A DNA stretch of 64,000 nt from Azospira inquinata (GCF_018905915.1 NZ_CP064782.1:1488001-1552000), one strand, 5' to 3'. Numbered from the stretch's first letter, positions 26,615 to 36,441 are shown. Translations and numbers: made by a program. The notes: a model not told the origin generated them from the sequence alone.

Positions 26615-28544
26615 GCCGATTGAAAACCACTTCAGTTCCCGCCCAGCCTACGTTCTCGGTCTGCCGCTGAAGGATGAAACACTTATCATTCATCCGGAGC
26701 AGGTGATCCTAAAAATTGGATCGGATTATATGGATGTCGGCGCACTCTGCTATGCGCTGCGCTCGAACAACAAGGGCAAGCGCAGCCAGCCAGCCAAAGT
26801 CGTGTTGCCGTCTTTGCTTAAACAGCGCCCTGCGCAAATACTTAAGCTCATCACGGTGCTCTCGACTATGCTGGATGGGCGCCGGCCGAGCACTATTTCC
26901 AGTCTATACAAGTATTTGAAGGCCCTGCTGGACTGGGCTGATACCAACGGGCATACGGACTGCCTCGCTGGAGGCAATGCTACCCGTAACGCTTTCCGTT
27001 CCTACGCAGCCCACGTAGAGGACCGATTTCGGCGGCAAGAAATCGGATCAATAAGCGCCTACCACCAGCAAAAAGGTGTTCTTTATTTGCTCGAAGCAAT
27101 CACCGGCCTTGAGGAAATTGCACGCGGTGTGCGACTCATAAAACAAACTCACCAGCCGAATGGGGGCACTGAACCCGTACCGGATCACGACTTTGCACAA
27201 AATCTCGCGATAAGCCAGATGCTATTCGATGGATTGTCAGATTTGGTTCTCGAAAATCGCGCTTTCCCGTTCAAACTCGAATTACCGGAATCCCTTGGCT
27301 GGGAACACAACCATCTTTGGTTGTTTCCAGTGCATCAATGGCGATTACCCCCGCATAGATGGAGTATGCGCAAAATGCAGGCCAACCCGAACTGGGCCTA
27401 CGACTACCAGAATGGCCGTCTCGCCACCGTGGAGGAAATCTGGCGCAATTACAGTCTGAGAGAATCCCCCAAGGTCGCACGAACAAGGGCCGCCTTCAAT
27501 ATCCGAAAGGCCCAACGACGCATCAACAACGCAAACGCTAATTCCCGTGACCGCGTTCGTTTCATGCTTGGCATGATTGCCCACAACTCGTTCTGCTATC
27601 TGCTTCACGCCAATTCTGGTGGCAACCAGCAACCGATTCTTGATTTGGAAACTGACGGCATGCTGGATACAGTCGTCACGAACCAGGGGTATCGGAGCAT
27701 CAAATTTAGAGCATCGGGAAAAGAAGTATTTATACCCATTCCGATTTCTTTCCTACCCTCGTTACGCCGCTTTCTGGAACTGCGCACATGGCTTCTCAAC
27801 GGCACATTCAATCCTTATCTGTTTATCACGTATGGACCGCCCACCAAAAAATTTCTCCAACCGCAAAAAGCTTCCAACAGGATTCTCGAAGCCCACTACA
27901 ACGTCCTTCTTAGGATCGAACCTAAGCTGAAACGCATTCGCGCCCTTGCAACCCGCGCCACGGTAAACGACGCACTCCTACGAAAGCACGATGCCAGTAT
28001 CGTCGCAAAAGTCATGGGGCACTCCGAGGCCACAGAACTCATGAAATACGGGCGCGGCTCGGTAGTCGATCACCGGGACGATATGACTACCCTTTTTCAA
28101 AAGATCTCAGCTGCCGCAAAAAAGCAAAGGGTCATTCCGGTTCGATCCGCTCTTGGAGAGAAAACGATACCACTGGAACAGGGGGGCGGCTGCGCGCACT
28201 ACGGCTATCCCGACCCAATGACGGACGCCGCTGCATTCCAACCTGATTGTGGGGGCGGCTGCTGGTTCTGCGGTCACCGCTTGTTGGTGGCCGACGAGGA
28301 GGATGCACGCAAGCTCGCATCTGCATCCTTTGTCATGCTGCAATTGATCCTTGGCCCGCAACATGAGGCCAAGCTACGTCCGCTGATCAGCAAATGCGAG
28401 TCCGATCTGGAAACCATTGCTCAAACCTTTGACTGCCGCCCCATGGTGGAGAGGATCAAGAAGGACGTACATGAGGACGGGAACCTCACGCGCTACTGGG
28501 CCGAGAAGTACCTCCTCTTCCTTGAGCTTCAGGTGATCGTATGA
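26607..28544 (+). CDS. ginB: GinB-type tyrosine recombinase homologue, catalytic residues changed
   Basis: A 645-residue protein, second in the trio. The C-terminal region retains the recombinase fold with Val-Met-Gly-His-Ser-Glu-Ala-Thr-Glu-Leu-Met-Lys-Tyr (about residues 470-482), giving the second-half His and the Tyr. The usual first arginine is missing: the box I position reads His-Ala-Asn-Ser-Gly-Gly-Asn-Gln-Gln (about 333-342). Box II reads Leu-Ala-Thr-Arg rather than His-x-x-Arg. It may thus be structural rather than catalytic. A cysteine-rich stretch near 530-555 (Gly-Gly-Gly-Cys-Ala-His-Tyr, Asp-Cys-Gly-Gly-Gly-Cys-Trp-Phe-Cys-Gly-His) could bind zinc. It overlaps ginA by 8 and ginC by 4 bases. 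Confidence 0.82.
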   Translation: MNEPIENHFSSRPAYVLGLPLKDETLIIHPEQVILKIGSDYMDVGALCYALRSNNKGKRSQPAKVVLPSLLKQRPAQILKLITVLSTMLDGRRPSTISSLYKYLKALLDWADTNGHTDCLAGGNATRNAFRSYAAHVEDRFRRQEIGSISAYHQQKGVLYLLEAITGLEEIARGVRLIKQTHQPNGGTEPVPDHDFAQNLAISQMLFDGLSDLVLENRAFPFKLELPESLGWEHNHLWLFPVHQWRLPPHRWSMRKMQANPNWAYDYQNGRLATVEEIWRNYSLRESPKVARTRAAFNIRKAQRRINNANANSRDRVRFMLGMIAHNSFCYLLHANSGGNQQPILDLETDGMLDTVVTNQGYRSIKFRASGKEVFIPIPISFLPSLRRFLELRTWLLNGTFNPYLFITYGPPTKKFLQPQKASNRILEAHYNVLLRIEPKLKRIRALATRATVNDALLRKHDASIVAKVMGHSEATELMKYGRGSVVDHRDDMTTLFQKISAAAKKQRVIPVRSALGEKTIPLEQGGGCAHYGYPDPMTDAAAFQPDCGGGCWFCGHRLLVADEEDARKLASASFVMLQLILGPQHEAKLRPLISKCESDLETIAQTFDCRPMVERIKKDVHEDGNLTRYWAEKYLLFLELQVIV

Positions 28545-30586
28545 GCGTGATGCTCGGTGCATGCTTCGAAAAGAAAGGGGTATGTGCTCCAGACCCATGG
28601 CTGGATAGTTATGGCATATCGCTGCCATTGGATCATGTCGTCACCCGTGACAAAAACGGTGGGCCAATTTCACGTTTGGGCGATTTCAAATGGGATTTGA
28701 CAGCGTATACCGCCCATGGAGAAAAGTGCATCCTGCATTTTGATTATTGGGCAGGTTCTAGCCGCAAGGAGATCAACAAATCTCAATGCACTGACTCCCG
28801 AATCGGGCGTATGCGTGAATTGCAGTTTCTGATGTGCAAGAGGTTATATCCTGCAGATGGCAGCACCAGCAGTCCTCGCTCACTCATGCGTAATCTGCTC
28901 GTTATCCGGAAGGTCGCACTTTTCGCTGAACAGCATGACCGCTCGCTGCAAGAAATTTTCGAGCAACCTGAATGGCTTGATGCCTGCATTTCCAAGATGC
29001 CTGACTTTCAGTGCAACCATTTCATGGCTTGGCTCAATTTCCTCAACAAGCTCAACCCAATAACTGAACTTGGATTCCAAGTCGCCAAGCCGCTTCGCAT
29101 CAGGGATCTCAGTAATCGCGGCAGGCGATATAGGGAAAAGATGAAGCAACATGCGGCGTTACCGACGCGCATCTATTCTTTACTAATCACCAATCTTTCG
29201 ACTGAACTGGACGACATTGAGACACATAAGGAAAGACTGCTTGATCTGTTGCGCGATGCGATCCAAGTCAGCACTAAAGCCAAGATAGCAGGGTGGCGAA
29301 GTTATGAGACGCCTATAAGAAGTCTGGGCTCACGGTTGATCACGAAACACGACTTGGCGGACTATTTTAATAAGCGCGGATACGTTCATAGCATGCACAG
29401 TATTTCGGCTTTCATCAACGAAATTTTTCATGTCTGCGCCCTTCAAATCCATACATTTTCTGGGATGCGTCACAACGAAGGGAGAACACTCCCTTTTTAC
29501 TGCATGGAATCCGAAAAACGCAACGGGCGATCCCATGCGTTGTTCGTTGGTGCAACAACAAAGTTCAACGGCGGACGGCGAACGCGAACCAAATGGGTTA
29601 CAACAGACAAGGAAGGATTTAGAGCCGCGCGGCTAACGCAGGAATTTGCTACCGTCATCTACGAGTACATGGGCATCACGCCTAGCGATGACGAAGCCAC
29701 CAAGGACCGCTATCCGCTGTTTATTTCAACGGAATACTTACCGTGGGGTATCCACCGTTCCGGTGACACCGAACGGTTTCATCAGCTAAAGGCACGAAGT
29801 TACAAAGCACTCTCTGCACGACTACTGCCAACCATTTCCGCCGCAGACATTGACGAACTGGAAGACATTGACCCCTTCCGCGCCTGGGCTAACGAAGAGG
29901 AATTCACTATCGGCAACCGTTGGAAGTTGACTAAGCATCAGCTACGTCGCTCGCTTGCCCTGTATGCCCGCGCCTCCGGTTGCGTACGCCTGTCCTCACT
30001 CCGCCGTCAGCTCCAACATATCAGCAATGACATGAGCGCCTATTATGGTAATGGCTGTGCCTTTGCCAAGGATTTCCTAGCCGATGATTCCGAAAATTTC
30101 AGGGAGCATATTGCACTCGAGTGGCAAGAAACGGAGGCAGAGGCAGCAGTGCTCGCAATGGTTTGGGATGTACTCAAATCTAATGAGCCACTGTATGGTG
30201 GCGCGGGCAACTTCCACGATCAGCAGCGCAGGAATGGCAGCCTGATGACGCGAAAGCAAATAGAAAAAGCTGTCAAAGCAGGAACGCTTGGCTACACCCC
30301 CCACCCCTTGGGCGCATGCGTTAAGCCCGGACCCTGCGAAAAGCGCATGGGTCTAAACTTCATTGACATAGCCTGCGCGAACGACAACTGCAAGAACCTC
30401 GTTGGCAAGCACTCCAAAATCATCCAGGTAATCAAGGCAAAGTGCGGGATGCTGGAGCGCATAGACAAAACCACGCTGACCTACAAAGCAGAAAAGGAAG
30501 AGTTAGATGAACTGGTGAAGATAGAGGCTCGCTGGAGGCCGCAAAACGGCCTGGCAACGCCTTTACGGGAGGCAGAGAATGGCTGA
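28541..30586 (+). CDS. ginC: GinC-type tyrosine recombinase
   Basis: A 681-residue recombinase, the third in the trio, overlapping ginB by 4 bases (ATGA). Catalytic residues are visible: Arg in Phe-Ser-Gly-Met-Arg-His-Asn-Glu-Gly-Arg (about 307-316), Lys-His-Gln-Leu-Arg-Arg-Ser (about 464-471) as the His-x-x-Arg box, and Gln-His-Ile-Ser-Asn-Asp-Met-Ser-Ala-Tyr-Tyr-Gly (about 491-502) with the second His and the nucleophile Tyr. The C-terminal tail has several Cys/His residues (Gly-Ala-Cys-Val-Lys-Pro-Gly-Pro-Cys, Ala-Cys-Ala-Asn-Asp-Asn-Cys), possibly a metal site. It overlaps ginD by 8 bases. Confidence 0.84.
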   Translation: MSVMLGACFEKKGVCAPDPWLDSYGISLPLDHVVTRDKNGGPISRLGDFKWDLTAYTAHGEKCILHFDYWAGSSRKEINKSQCTDSRIGRMRELQFLMCKRLYPADGSTSSPRSLMRNLLVIRKVALFAEQHDRSLQEIFEQPEWLDACISKMPDFQCNHFMAWLNFLNKLNPITELGFQVAKPLRIRDLSNRGRRYREKMKQHAALPTRIYSLLITNLSTELDDIETHKERLLDLLRDAIQVSTKAKIAGWRSYETPIRSLGSRLITKHDLADYFNKRGYVHSMHSISAFINEIFHVCALQIHTFSGMRHNEGRTLPFYCMESEKRNGRSHALFVGATTKFNGGRRTRTKWVTTDKEGFRAARLTQEFATVIYEYMGITPSDDEATKDRYPLFISTEYLPWGIHRSGDTERFHQLKARSYKALSARLLPTISAADIDELEDIDPFRAWANEEEFTIGNRWKLTKHQLRRSLALYARASGCVRLSSLRRQLQHISNDMSAYYGNGCAFAKDFLADDSENFREHIALEWQETEAEAAVLAMVWDVLKSNEPLYGGAGNFHDQQRRNGSLMTRKQIEKAVKAGTLGYTPHPLGACVKPGPCEKRMGLNFIDIACANDNCKNLVGKHSKIIQVIKAKCGMLERIDKTTLTYKAEKEELDELVKIEARWRPQNGLATPLREAENG

Positions 30587-30983
30587 CATCCTCGACGACT
30601 ACCGCGAAGCTCTGGAACGGCTAAAAAAGGGCCGCCCGATCAAGGTAACCAAGGGGACGAAGATCACCAATGATTCGGTGAGCCTAGAGGCCGGGCGCAA
30701 GAAGGGCACTATCAAGCGCAGCCGGCCAATCTTCAAAGACCTGATTGCCGAGATCGATGCCGCTGGCGCAGAGCAGTCAAACCCAAAGGACGAATCGAAG
30801 GCCAAACTCACGGAGTTGAAAGCTGAAGTTATGAAATACCGGACACTATGGGAAGAAGCGCTAACGCGCGAAGTATCGCTGGTAAAGCAGCTTTGGGACG
30901 AGCGGCAGGAGTGGTCCAAGGAAAAGGCCATGTTGACTGGCGAAAAGGTGACGGCAATCAATAGAAGAAAAATGGAACGGTAA
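30579..30983 (+). CDS. ginD: GinD-type small coiled-coil accessory protein
   Basis: A 134-residue charged protein. An N-terminal basic helical part (Asp-Asp-Tyr-Arg-Glu-Ala-Leu-Glu-Arg-Leu-Lys-Lys-Gly-Arg-Pro) with a possible DNA-binding helix pair is followed from about residue 70 by a long amphipathic helix with heptad leucines, likely a coiled coil. It corresponds in position and size to GinD of GInts and to TnpC of Tn554, both small proteins needed alongside the recombinases. It overlaps the ginC stop by 8 bases and ends the operon. Confidence 0.72.
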   Translation: MADILDDYREALERLKKGRPIKVTKGTKITNDSVSLEAGRKKGTIKRSRPIFKDLIAEIDAAGAEQSNPKDESKAKLTELKAEVMKYRTLWEEALTREVSLVKQLWDERQEWSKEKAMLTGEKVTAINRRKMER

Positions 30984-31374
30984 GCCTTGGAGATACCGTC
31001 CGCCAGTTTCAGATGCAGGGGCCCATTTCCCGGCTCGTACTGCTTCACGCTCCAGAACTTTTCTGGGGTGATGGGGCCAGACATCCCTTTGTTCCACAGG
31101 ATTGCTGCGAATCCGATTGAACAGCAGACAGCTGGTGGTGGGCGAAATGGCAATACGGACACTTGGCTGGCGCCGACGATTTACCGTTGGCGGGTAAGCC
31201 ACATCCCCCAGCCAATCAATACGCCAACTTCGCTCGTCCGGCGTCAGGCCGGAAATCACCGGCGCAGCTAGCGCCATGCAGCACTCCGTCTATTTTCAAA
31301 GGACAGGTGTCAGGCTATAACAGAGGCATCGTTCTTTCCAGCCTTCCCAGGAAGGCTTATCAGAAAGCAGACAC
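30984..31374. other. Intergenic stretch after the gin operon, no intact gene
   Basis: These 391 bases hold no intact gene. On the minus strand, fragments in different frames give coding-like peptides, such as Lys-Cys-Pro-Tyr-Cys-His and Pro-Glu-Lys-Phe-Trp-Ser-Val-Lys, so it may be a decayed gene remnant marking the boundary of the gin module and the cargo. The right end (about 31310-31374) should contain the promoter and leader of the metallophosphoesterase gene. Confidence 0.4.
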
Positions 31375-32178
31375 ATGAACCTCGCATTGGTCTCTGATCT
31401 TCACCACGAATGGGGGGACTGGGTGCCTTCCGAGGCAGCCCGGTCCGCTGATGTGGTGATCCTGGCGGGGGATGTGGAACATGGCACCTTGGGGATCCAG
31501 TGGGCCAGTCGCTCCTTCCCCGGGCAAACCGTGGTCTATGTGGCCGGGAACCATGAGTTCTACCGAAACAGCCTGAACCTGGTGGAGAAGCTACAAGCCC
31601 CAGAATGGAAGGCCCACGGCGTCCACTTCCTGGAGCGGGCCGTTCTGGAACTCCCTGGGGTGCGCATCCTGGGGGCCACTCTATGGTCCGGCTTTTCTCT
31701 CCAAGGGGAGGGAGAGGCCCGGCAGGCCGCCATGGCTACGGCCCAGGAGCGCATCAACGATTACTGGGATATTCAGGTACGGGATGAGGGGCCCATGCTG
31801 ACACCGGCCGATACCCTGGCGGTTCATGAAACCACCGTCACCTGGCTAGACCAAGCCCTGGCTCAGCCTTTCGAAGGAAAAACGGTGGTGGTCACCCACT
31901 TTCCTCCGTTACCCCAGTGCGTCCATCCCGAGATGGAAGGCACCGCCCTGGCGCCCTACTACGCAACGGACCTTTCCTGGCTCATGGAGAAGTACCCCAT
32001 TGATCTCTGGTGTCATGGCCATACCCACAGCAATACGGATTTCCTGGGGCCGAACGGGTGCCATATCCTTTCGAATCACCGGGGCTACCCGGGCCAGCAT
32101 ACGGGGGATAAGGAAGGGGAAAAGCTGGGGAGTCCGAGCAAGCATCCTTTCCGGCCGGACCTGGTGGTGACCTTGTAG
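31375..32178 (+). CDS. Calcineurin-like metallophosphoesterase
   Basis: A 267-residue enzyme with all five metallophosphoesterase motifs: Ser-Asp-Leu-His-His-Glu at the N-terminus, Ala-Gly-Asp-Val, Gly-Asn-His-Glu-Phe-Tyr, Val-Thr-His-Phe-Pro-Pro and His-Gly-His-Thr-His-Ser-Asn. It should bind two metal ions and hydrolyse a phosphoester; substrate unknown (nucleotides, cyclic nucleotides or nucleic acid are possible). The next gene, a DEDDh exonuclease, starts 8 bases downstream, so the pair is an operon. A frameshifted paralogue lies at 50775-51552 in the same island. Codon use is close to that of the host, unlike the gin operon. Confidence 0.85.
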   Translation: MNLALVSDLHHEWGDWVPSEAARSADVVILAGDVEHGTLGIQWASRSFPGQTVVYVAGNHEFYRNSLNLVEKLQAPEWKAHGVHFLERAVLELPGVRILGATLWSGFSLQGEGEARQAAMATAQERINDYWDIQVRDEGPMLTPADTLAVHETTVTWLDQALAQPFEGKTVVVTHFPPLPQCVHPEMEGTALAPYYATDLSWLMEKYPIDLWCHGHTHSNTDFLGPNGCHILSNHRGYPGQHTGDKEGEKLGSPSKHPFRPDLVVTL

Positions 32179-32186
32179 GACTTCCC

Positions 32187-32672
32187 ATGCTGCATGTCTT
32201 TTTCGATACCGAATTCACCGACCTGGGCAGAGGATCCAAATTGATCTCCATCGGGTTGGTGACGGAAGACGGTGACCACCGGTTTTATGCGGAATTGACC
32301 GGTACCTATGAACTTTCCGAGTGCTGTGATTTTGTCCGGGAAACCGTGCTCCCCCAGCTGGAAGGCGGATCAGTACAGATGGACCCGCCAACCCTAACCC
32401 ATCGCCTTGGCGGATGGCTTGTGGGGTTAGGAGATTCCGTGCAGTTAGTGACAGACTCGTTGGCCTGGGACTGGCCTTGGATTCAGGAGATTTTCTGGGA
32501 AAAGGGTTCCTGGCCCCGGAATGTGTTGAACCAACCGCTTATTTTGGGACAAACCGAAGAGATGAACCAGGCGATTGAAGCCGCATTCGCCCAGGGACTC
32601 CGGCAACACCATGCGTTGGATGACGCCAAGGCTAATCGCCTGGCATGGCTATCGGGGCAGAAGGAGAATTAA
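32187..32672 (+). CDS. DEDDh-type 3'-5' exoribonuclease-like protein
   Basis: A 161-residue RNase H-fold exonuclease. The first motif is Phe-Phe-Asp-Thr-Glu-Phe, giving the Asp and Glu of the DEDD set. A further Asp is in Val-Thr-Asp-Ser, and the C-terminal motif is His-His-Ala-Leu-Asp-Asp-Ala, giving the DEDDh His and Asp. Its size and motif order resemble the Rv2179c-like 3'-5' exoribonuclease family. It is the second gene of a two-gene operon with the metallophosphoesterase. In an island cargo the pair might be a nucleic-acid-processing defence module, but this is only inferred from context. Confidence 0.78.
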   Translation: MLHVFFDTEFTDLGRGSKLISIGLVTEDGDHRFYAELTGTYELSECCDFVRETVLPQLEGGSVQMDPPTLTHRLGGWLVGLGDSVQLVTDSLAWDWPWIQEIFWEKGSWPRNVLNQPLILGQTEEMNQAIEAAFAQGLRQHHALDDAKANRLAWLSGQKEN

Positions 32673-32913
32673 TACCTAGTGTGCGGCAAGTTATCGGCCA
32701 AAGCCGTCATCCGGCCACCCTCGTTCGTATGGCAGGTTTAGGTTGCCAAACTGACGCTTAAAGTTGCCCACGAAAGTCAGGTCGATTCAATGTCATGCTA
32801 GTCACCTACCCGCATTTTTCAAGATGGTATGATCACAACATGGATTAATACCCCGCCAAACTTGGCGGCCAATTCATAAAACAAATCCTAGTATCTGAGG
32901 GAGGTACAAGCCC

Positions 32914-35900
32914 GTGGCAGGAGAGCGTCCATACTTCAAGCACGGTATCGCAAATCTTGAGTCGATCTTTGAAAGCTCTCGTTCCAATGCCGCTATCTGT
33001 AAATCCCTTGTTGAAGAGCTGAAACAACGAAAAACTGCCAGGGCCGCTGAACTACTTACTCAGGTTAAAGCAGCATTGGCGCAAATATCAGGATCAAAAC
33101 CTCAAGAGAGAGATAAATCTCTTCGACAATTCACCCCTCCTAAAGAAGAGGCCGTCCCTTCGGCTGTGACAGAGGAGCAAGCCGCACCCAAACCTAGTAC
33201 TCCCCGGAGTACTCCTTTACCCAATACGCCAGAAGCCATTCTTGCTGCTTGGACGGCGATGGAAGCGCTTTCTCCTCAGACCTATCGGCGTCCAGCTGAT
33301 CTTGTGAACGGAGACAAGCACTGTGTAGCGTTGCTAGATGGCGATGACCTTCCGTGGTTCAGAGGTGAAAAGTCGCGCCCTAAACAAAAGTTGTACTACC
33401 AAATAGTTTTGGGCAGTGTCCACGTTGACCGTGCCACTAATGCACTTATCCGGGTATTTGGCGAAGACGAAGAACGCAGTGCAAGGGAACGAGAGAAGGC
33501 AGTTCTCGCTGCAATCTTGGTGGATAAAGATGGGTTTTTGCTAGAAGAAAGCTCGGTGGCAATTTCCAGTTTTGGGTGGGCACTCCCGATTGCTTTAGCT
33601 GGCGACCTAGCCGGACTCGGCGCATGGGGGGACGCAGAACGGCCTCTTGTCGATGGACTAACGAAGCAACTCTCCCGACAGGACAGAGATGGCAACGCGT
33701 TGCCATTAGATGCAGCTGTCCTTAACAAGGCATTTCAGTGGCTCGTTGCCTCATTGAGATTGCCGACCGACCTTTATGAACAGCCTAGCTTTGTGCTTCG
33801 CATCTTTCATTACTTTAAGTCGAAGACTCCACCAGAAGTCACTCTCCTTAACTCATTCTTTCTTTCCGACTTAGCACGCGCTACCAGTTTGGTAAGGAAT
33901 AGCCAACCTAATCAGGTTTTAGCACGATACCTCGGGGCCGAGAAAGTCTCTCATAGCCCAAATCTACTTGAAAACCTTTCGCTAGTTGAGTCCCTGGTTG
34001 CTCCTGCGCTGACGCCGGCTACTCGTTGGCCGGCGCCTGGTGGGCATCCCTTGGTAACCTTGCAACAAGCAGCAGTGAACGCGTCGCGCATGGAACTCGC
34101 GGGTGGGAAGGCGGGCATCGTTGCTGTGAATGGCCCGCCAGGAACTGGAAAGACAACCTTGCTACGCGACATCGTCGCTAGCTGCGTGCTTGACCGCGCG
34201 ACTGCGATGGCGGAGTTTGATGATCCCCGCACGGCCTTCAAGACTACAGGGCTGAAAGTTTCTGCCGGGAGCAGTGCGTTCTTCCATCTCTATAGCGTAG
34301 ATGAGTCTTTGAAGGGCCATGAGGTGTTAGTTGCATCGAGCAACAACAAGGCCGTAGAAAACGTAAGCAAAGAGCTCCCTTCCCTAAAAGCAATTGGCCG
34401 TGATGTGGCCTACTTCAAAACAGTTTCCGATAGAGCCTTATCCAAGCGAGCAGAAAGTGGCGAGATTGTTGCAGGAGAGCCTACTTGGGGGCTAATCGCC
34501 GCAGTCTTGGGTAATGCCAAGAACCGCCAGGTTTTCCAAGAAGCCTTATGGTGGGACGACGATAAGAGCTTACGGTTATATCTGAAAGCGGCCAGGGGTG
34601 ACTCGGTTGTCCGAGAAATTAAGGACGAATCAGGCAATGTTATCCGGCGGGAGGTTCCGTCCATTATTGATGCCGAAGCGCCTCCTTCACCGGAAGAGGC
34701 GCGAGTGAATTGGCGCAAGGCACGTTCACGCTTTAAGACGCTTCTCTCTGAGGTTGACGCAGAGCTACGCTTGCTCGAATCCGTACGAAAAGTCTGTTTA
34801 AGTATTCCGTCCGCCCGAGGTGAAGTGAATGCTGCTAGCTCTGATTTAATTATTGCAACTCAGGCTATGTCTGCTCAGGAAGCAGTTGTCAATACAGCAC
34901 AAGCTAACCTACGTACAGCAGAAGCCGCGAAAGTAGATGCAATACAAGTAGAACAGAGCGCCTTCTCAAGCCGGCCTAGTTGGTGGCATCGACTGTTCAA
35001 TACACAACGTATGAAAGCGTGGCATCGCATTTACGATCCATTACTCTCCGCTCGCCAAACTTCTGAACGCCGATCAGAAGCCGCCAGCACTGCTTATAAA
35101 AATTCGACAGCCTTATTAAATGAGGCAGAAGCAAATGTCCAATCAGCTCAGCAAATCTTAGAAAAGCAGAAGGCAAAACTCTCGTCCTTAGAGCAAGAGA
35201 TTGATTCGCATCGGCCGCGTTTGGGGTCGCGCTTAGTTGACGAAGAGTTTTTCGTAAAAGGTCACGAGCACTGGAACTTAGCCTCCCCTTGGCTCCCGGA
35301 TACCCTTCACCAGAAGCGGGAGGGGCTATTTGTTGCGGCACTGGAGCTTCATCGAGCATTCATTGATGTTTCAGCTCAAAGAATCTCTCACAACCTTGGT
35401 GTCTTGATGGGCGCTATGCAAGTGGGGGCACTCCATGAGGAAGCAAAGAAAGCATTGCTGGGAGACTTATGGTCCACCCTGTTCTTGATCTGTCCCGTTG
35501 TCTCGACTACTTTTGCTTCGGTGGATCGTATGCTCGGAGACTTACCTGCTGCTAGTTTTGGGTGGGTTCTAGTGGATGAAGCCGGCCAGGCGACACCACA
35601 GTCTGCGGTGGGCATGCTAATGCGGGCAAAAAGAGCCATCGTCGTCGGCGATCCTCTCCAAATCCCTCCGGTCGTATCCCTACCGCAACGGCTCGTTTCG
35701 GAAATAGGTAAATTCTTCGGCCTAGAAACTAATAAATGGCTAGCACCAGAAGCGTCAGTGCAGACATTAGCGGACCAGGCGTCTCGTTTGAAAGCTGAGT
35801 TCCAAGCCGATGTTGGCGTGCGCGAAGTAGGACTCCCTTTGCTTGTACATCGCCGATGTCAAGAACCCATGTTCGGTATATCCAACCGCATCGCATACGA

Positions 35901-36426
35901 TGGGCAGATGGTTTATGCCGCAGGAAATCCATCAATTGGTTTCGTCGCTCAAGTCTTGGGCAATTCCCAATGGTTTGATATTGATGCGACAGCAGAGAGT
36001 AAGTGGTGCGCTGAAGAGGGGGAGTTTGTCATTCAACTCTTATCCAAGCTCGCAATGGCTGGCGTCCAGCAGCCGGATATCTACATCATCACGCCATTCC
36101 GCATCATTGCTCAGGAGCTGAGACGGCGAATTGAGTCGGAATCTGGTTTATTGCAGAGTCTGGGGGTTGATGCAGATGAGTGGCTAAACGATAGGGTAGG
36201 AACAATCCATACGTTCCAAGGCAAAGAAGCGGAAGCCGTTATTGCGGTACTGGGGGCTCCGATGTCAGCACAGCAAGGAGCCCGGCGATGGGCTGCGTCC
36301 ACCCCCAACATCTTTAATGTGATGGTTTCTCGGGCGAAGCAGCGCTTATACATTGTTGGCTCACGCGCAGCCTGGTCAACGGTAGGACACGGCAAGGCCG
36401 TTTCGAGCGCACTAAATCGAACTTGA
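32914..36426 (+). CDS. Large SF1 (UPF1/DNA2-like) helicase with coiled-coil insertion
   Basis: A 1170-residue P-loop ATPase starting at a GTG. The N-terminal 400 residues are unrecognised. Walker A is Gly-Pro-Pro-Gly-Thr-Gly-Lys-Thr (407-414). Walker B is Leu-Val-Asp-Glu-Ala-Gly-Gln-Ala (about 886), followed by motif III Val-Gly-Asp-Pro-Leu-Gln-Ile-Pro-Pro. C-terminal motifs V and VI follow, with Thr-Ile-His-Thr-Phe-Gln-Gly-Lys-Glu and Asn-Val-Met-Val-Ser-Arg-Ala-Lys. Between Walker A and B lies a long Ala/Glu/Gln-rich coiled coil (about residues 630-770). This is the AAA_11/AAA_12 organisation of UPF1-like DNA/RNA helicases. No nuclease domain is obvious. Single large helicases of this kind occur in defence loci; that role is inferred. 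Confidence 0.8.
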   Translation: MAGERPYFKHGIANLESIFESSRSNAAICKSLVEELKQRKTARAAELLTQVKAALAQISGSKPQERDKSLRQFTPPKEEAVPSAVTEEQAAPKPSTPRSTPLPNTPEAILAAWTAMEALSPQTYRRPADLVNGDKHCVALLDGDDLPWFRGEKSRPKQKLYYQIVLGSVHVDRATNALIRVFGEDEERSAREREKAVLAAILVDKDGFLLEESSVAISSFGWALPIALAGDLAGLGAWGDAERPLVDGLTKQLSRQDRDGNALPLDAAVLNKAFQWLVASLRLPTDLYEQPSFVLRIFHYFKSKTPPEVTLLNSFFLSDLARATSLVRNSQPNQVLARYLGAEKVSHSPNLLENLSLVESLVAPALTPATRWPAPGGHPLVTLQQAAVNASRMELAGGKAGIVAVNGPPGTGKTTLLRDIVASCVLDRATAMAEFDDPRTAFKTTGLKVSAGSSAFFHLYSVDESLKGHEVLVASSNNKAVENVSKELPSLKAIGRDVAYFKTVSDRALSKRAESGEIVAGEPTWGLIAAVLGNAKNRQVFQEALWWDDDKSLRLYLKAARGDSVVREIKDESGNVIRREVPSIIDAEAPPSPEEARVNWRKARSRFKTLLSEVDAELRLLESVRKVCLSIPSARGEVNAASSDLIIATQAMSAQEAVVNTAQANLRTAEAAKVDAIQVEQSAFSSRPSWWHRLFNTQRMKAWHRIYDPLLSARQTSERRSEAASTAYKNSTALLNEAEANVQSAQQILEKQKAKLSSLEQEIDSHRPRLGSRLVDEEFFVKGHEHWNLASPWLPDTLHQKREGLFVAALELHRAFIDVSAQRISHNLGVLMGAMQVGALHEEAKKALLGDLWSTLFLICPVVSTTFASVDRMLGDLPAASFGWVLVDEAGQATPQSAVGMLMRAKRAIVVGDPLQIPPVVSLPQRLVSEIGKFFGLETNKWLAPEASVQTLADQASRLKAEFQADVGVREVGLPLLVHRRCQEPMFGISNRIAYDGQMVYAAGNPSIGFVAQVLGNSQWFDIDATAESKWCAEEGEFVIQLLSKLAMAGVQQPDIYIITPFRIIAQELRRRIESESGLLQSLGVDADEWLNDRVGTIHTFQGKEAEAVIAVLGAPMSAQQGARRWAASTPNIFNVMVSRAKQRLYIVGSRAAWSTVGHGKAVSSALNRT

Positions 36427-36441
36427 GGCGGCTGCGGAAGA

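Noticed and set aside
25145..30983. The recombinase operon as a recombinase-in-trio (RIT) element or a Tn554-type transposon
   Set aside because: RIT proteins are shorter and the element is little more than the trio. Tn554 has two recombinases plus TnpC. Three large recombinases plus a small fourth gene at one end of a cargo island fits GInt better.
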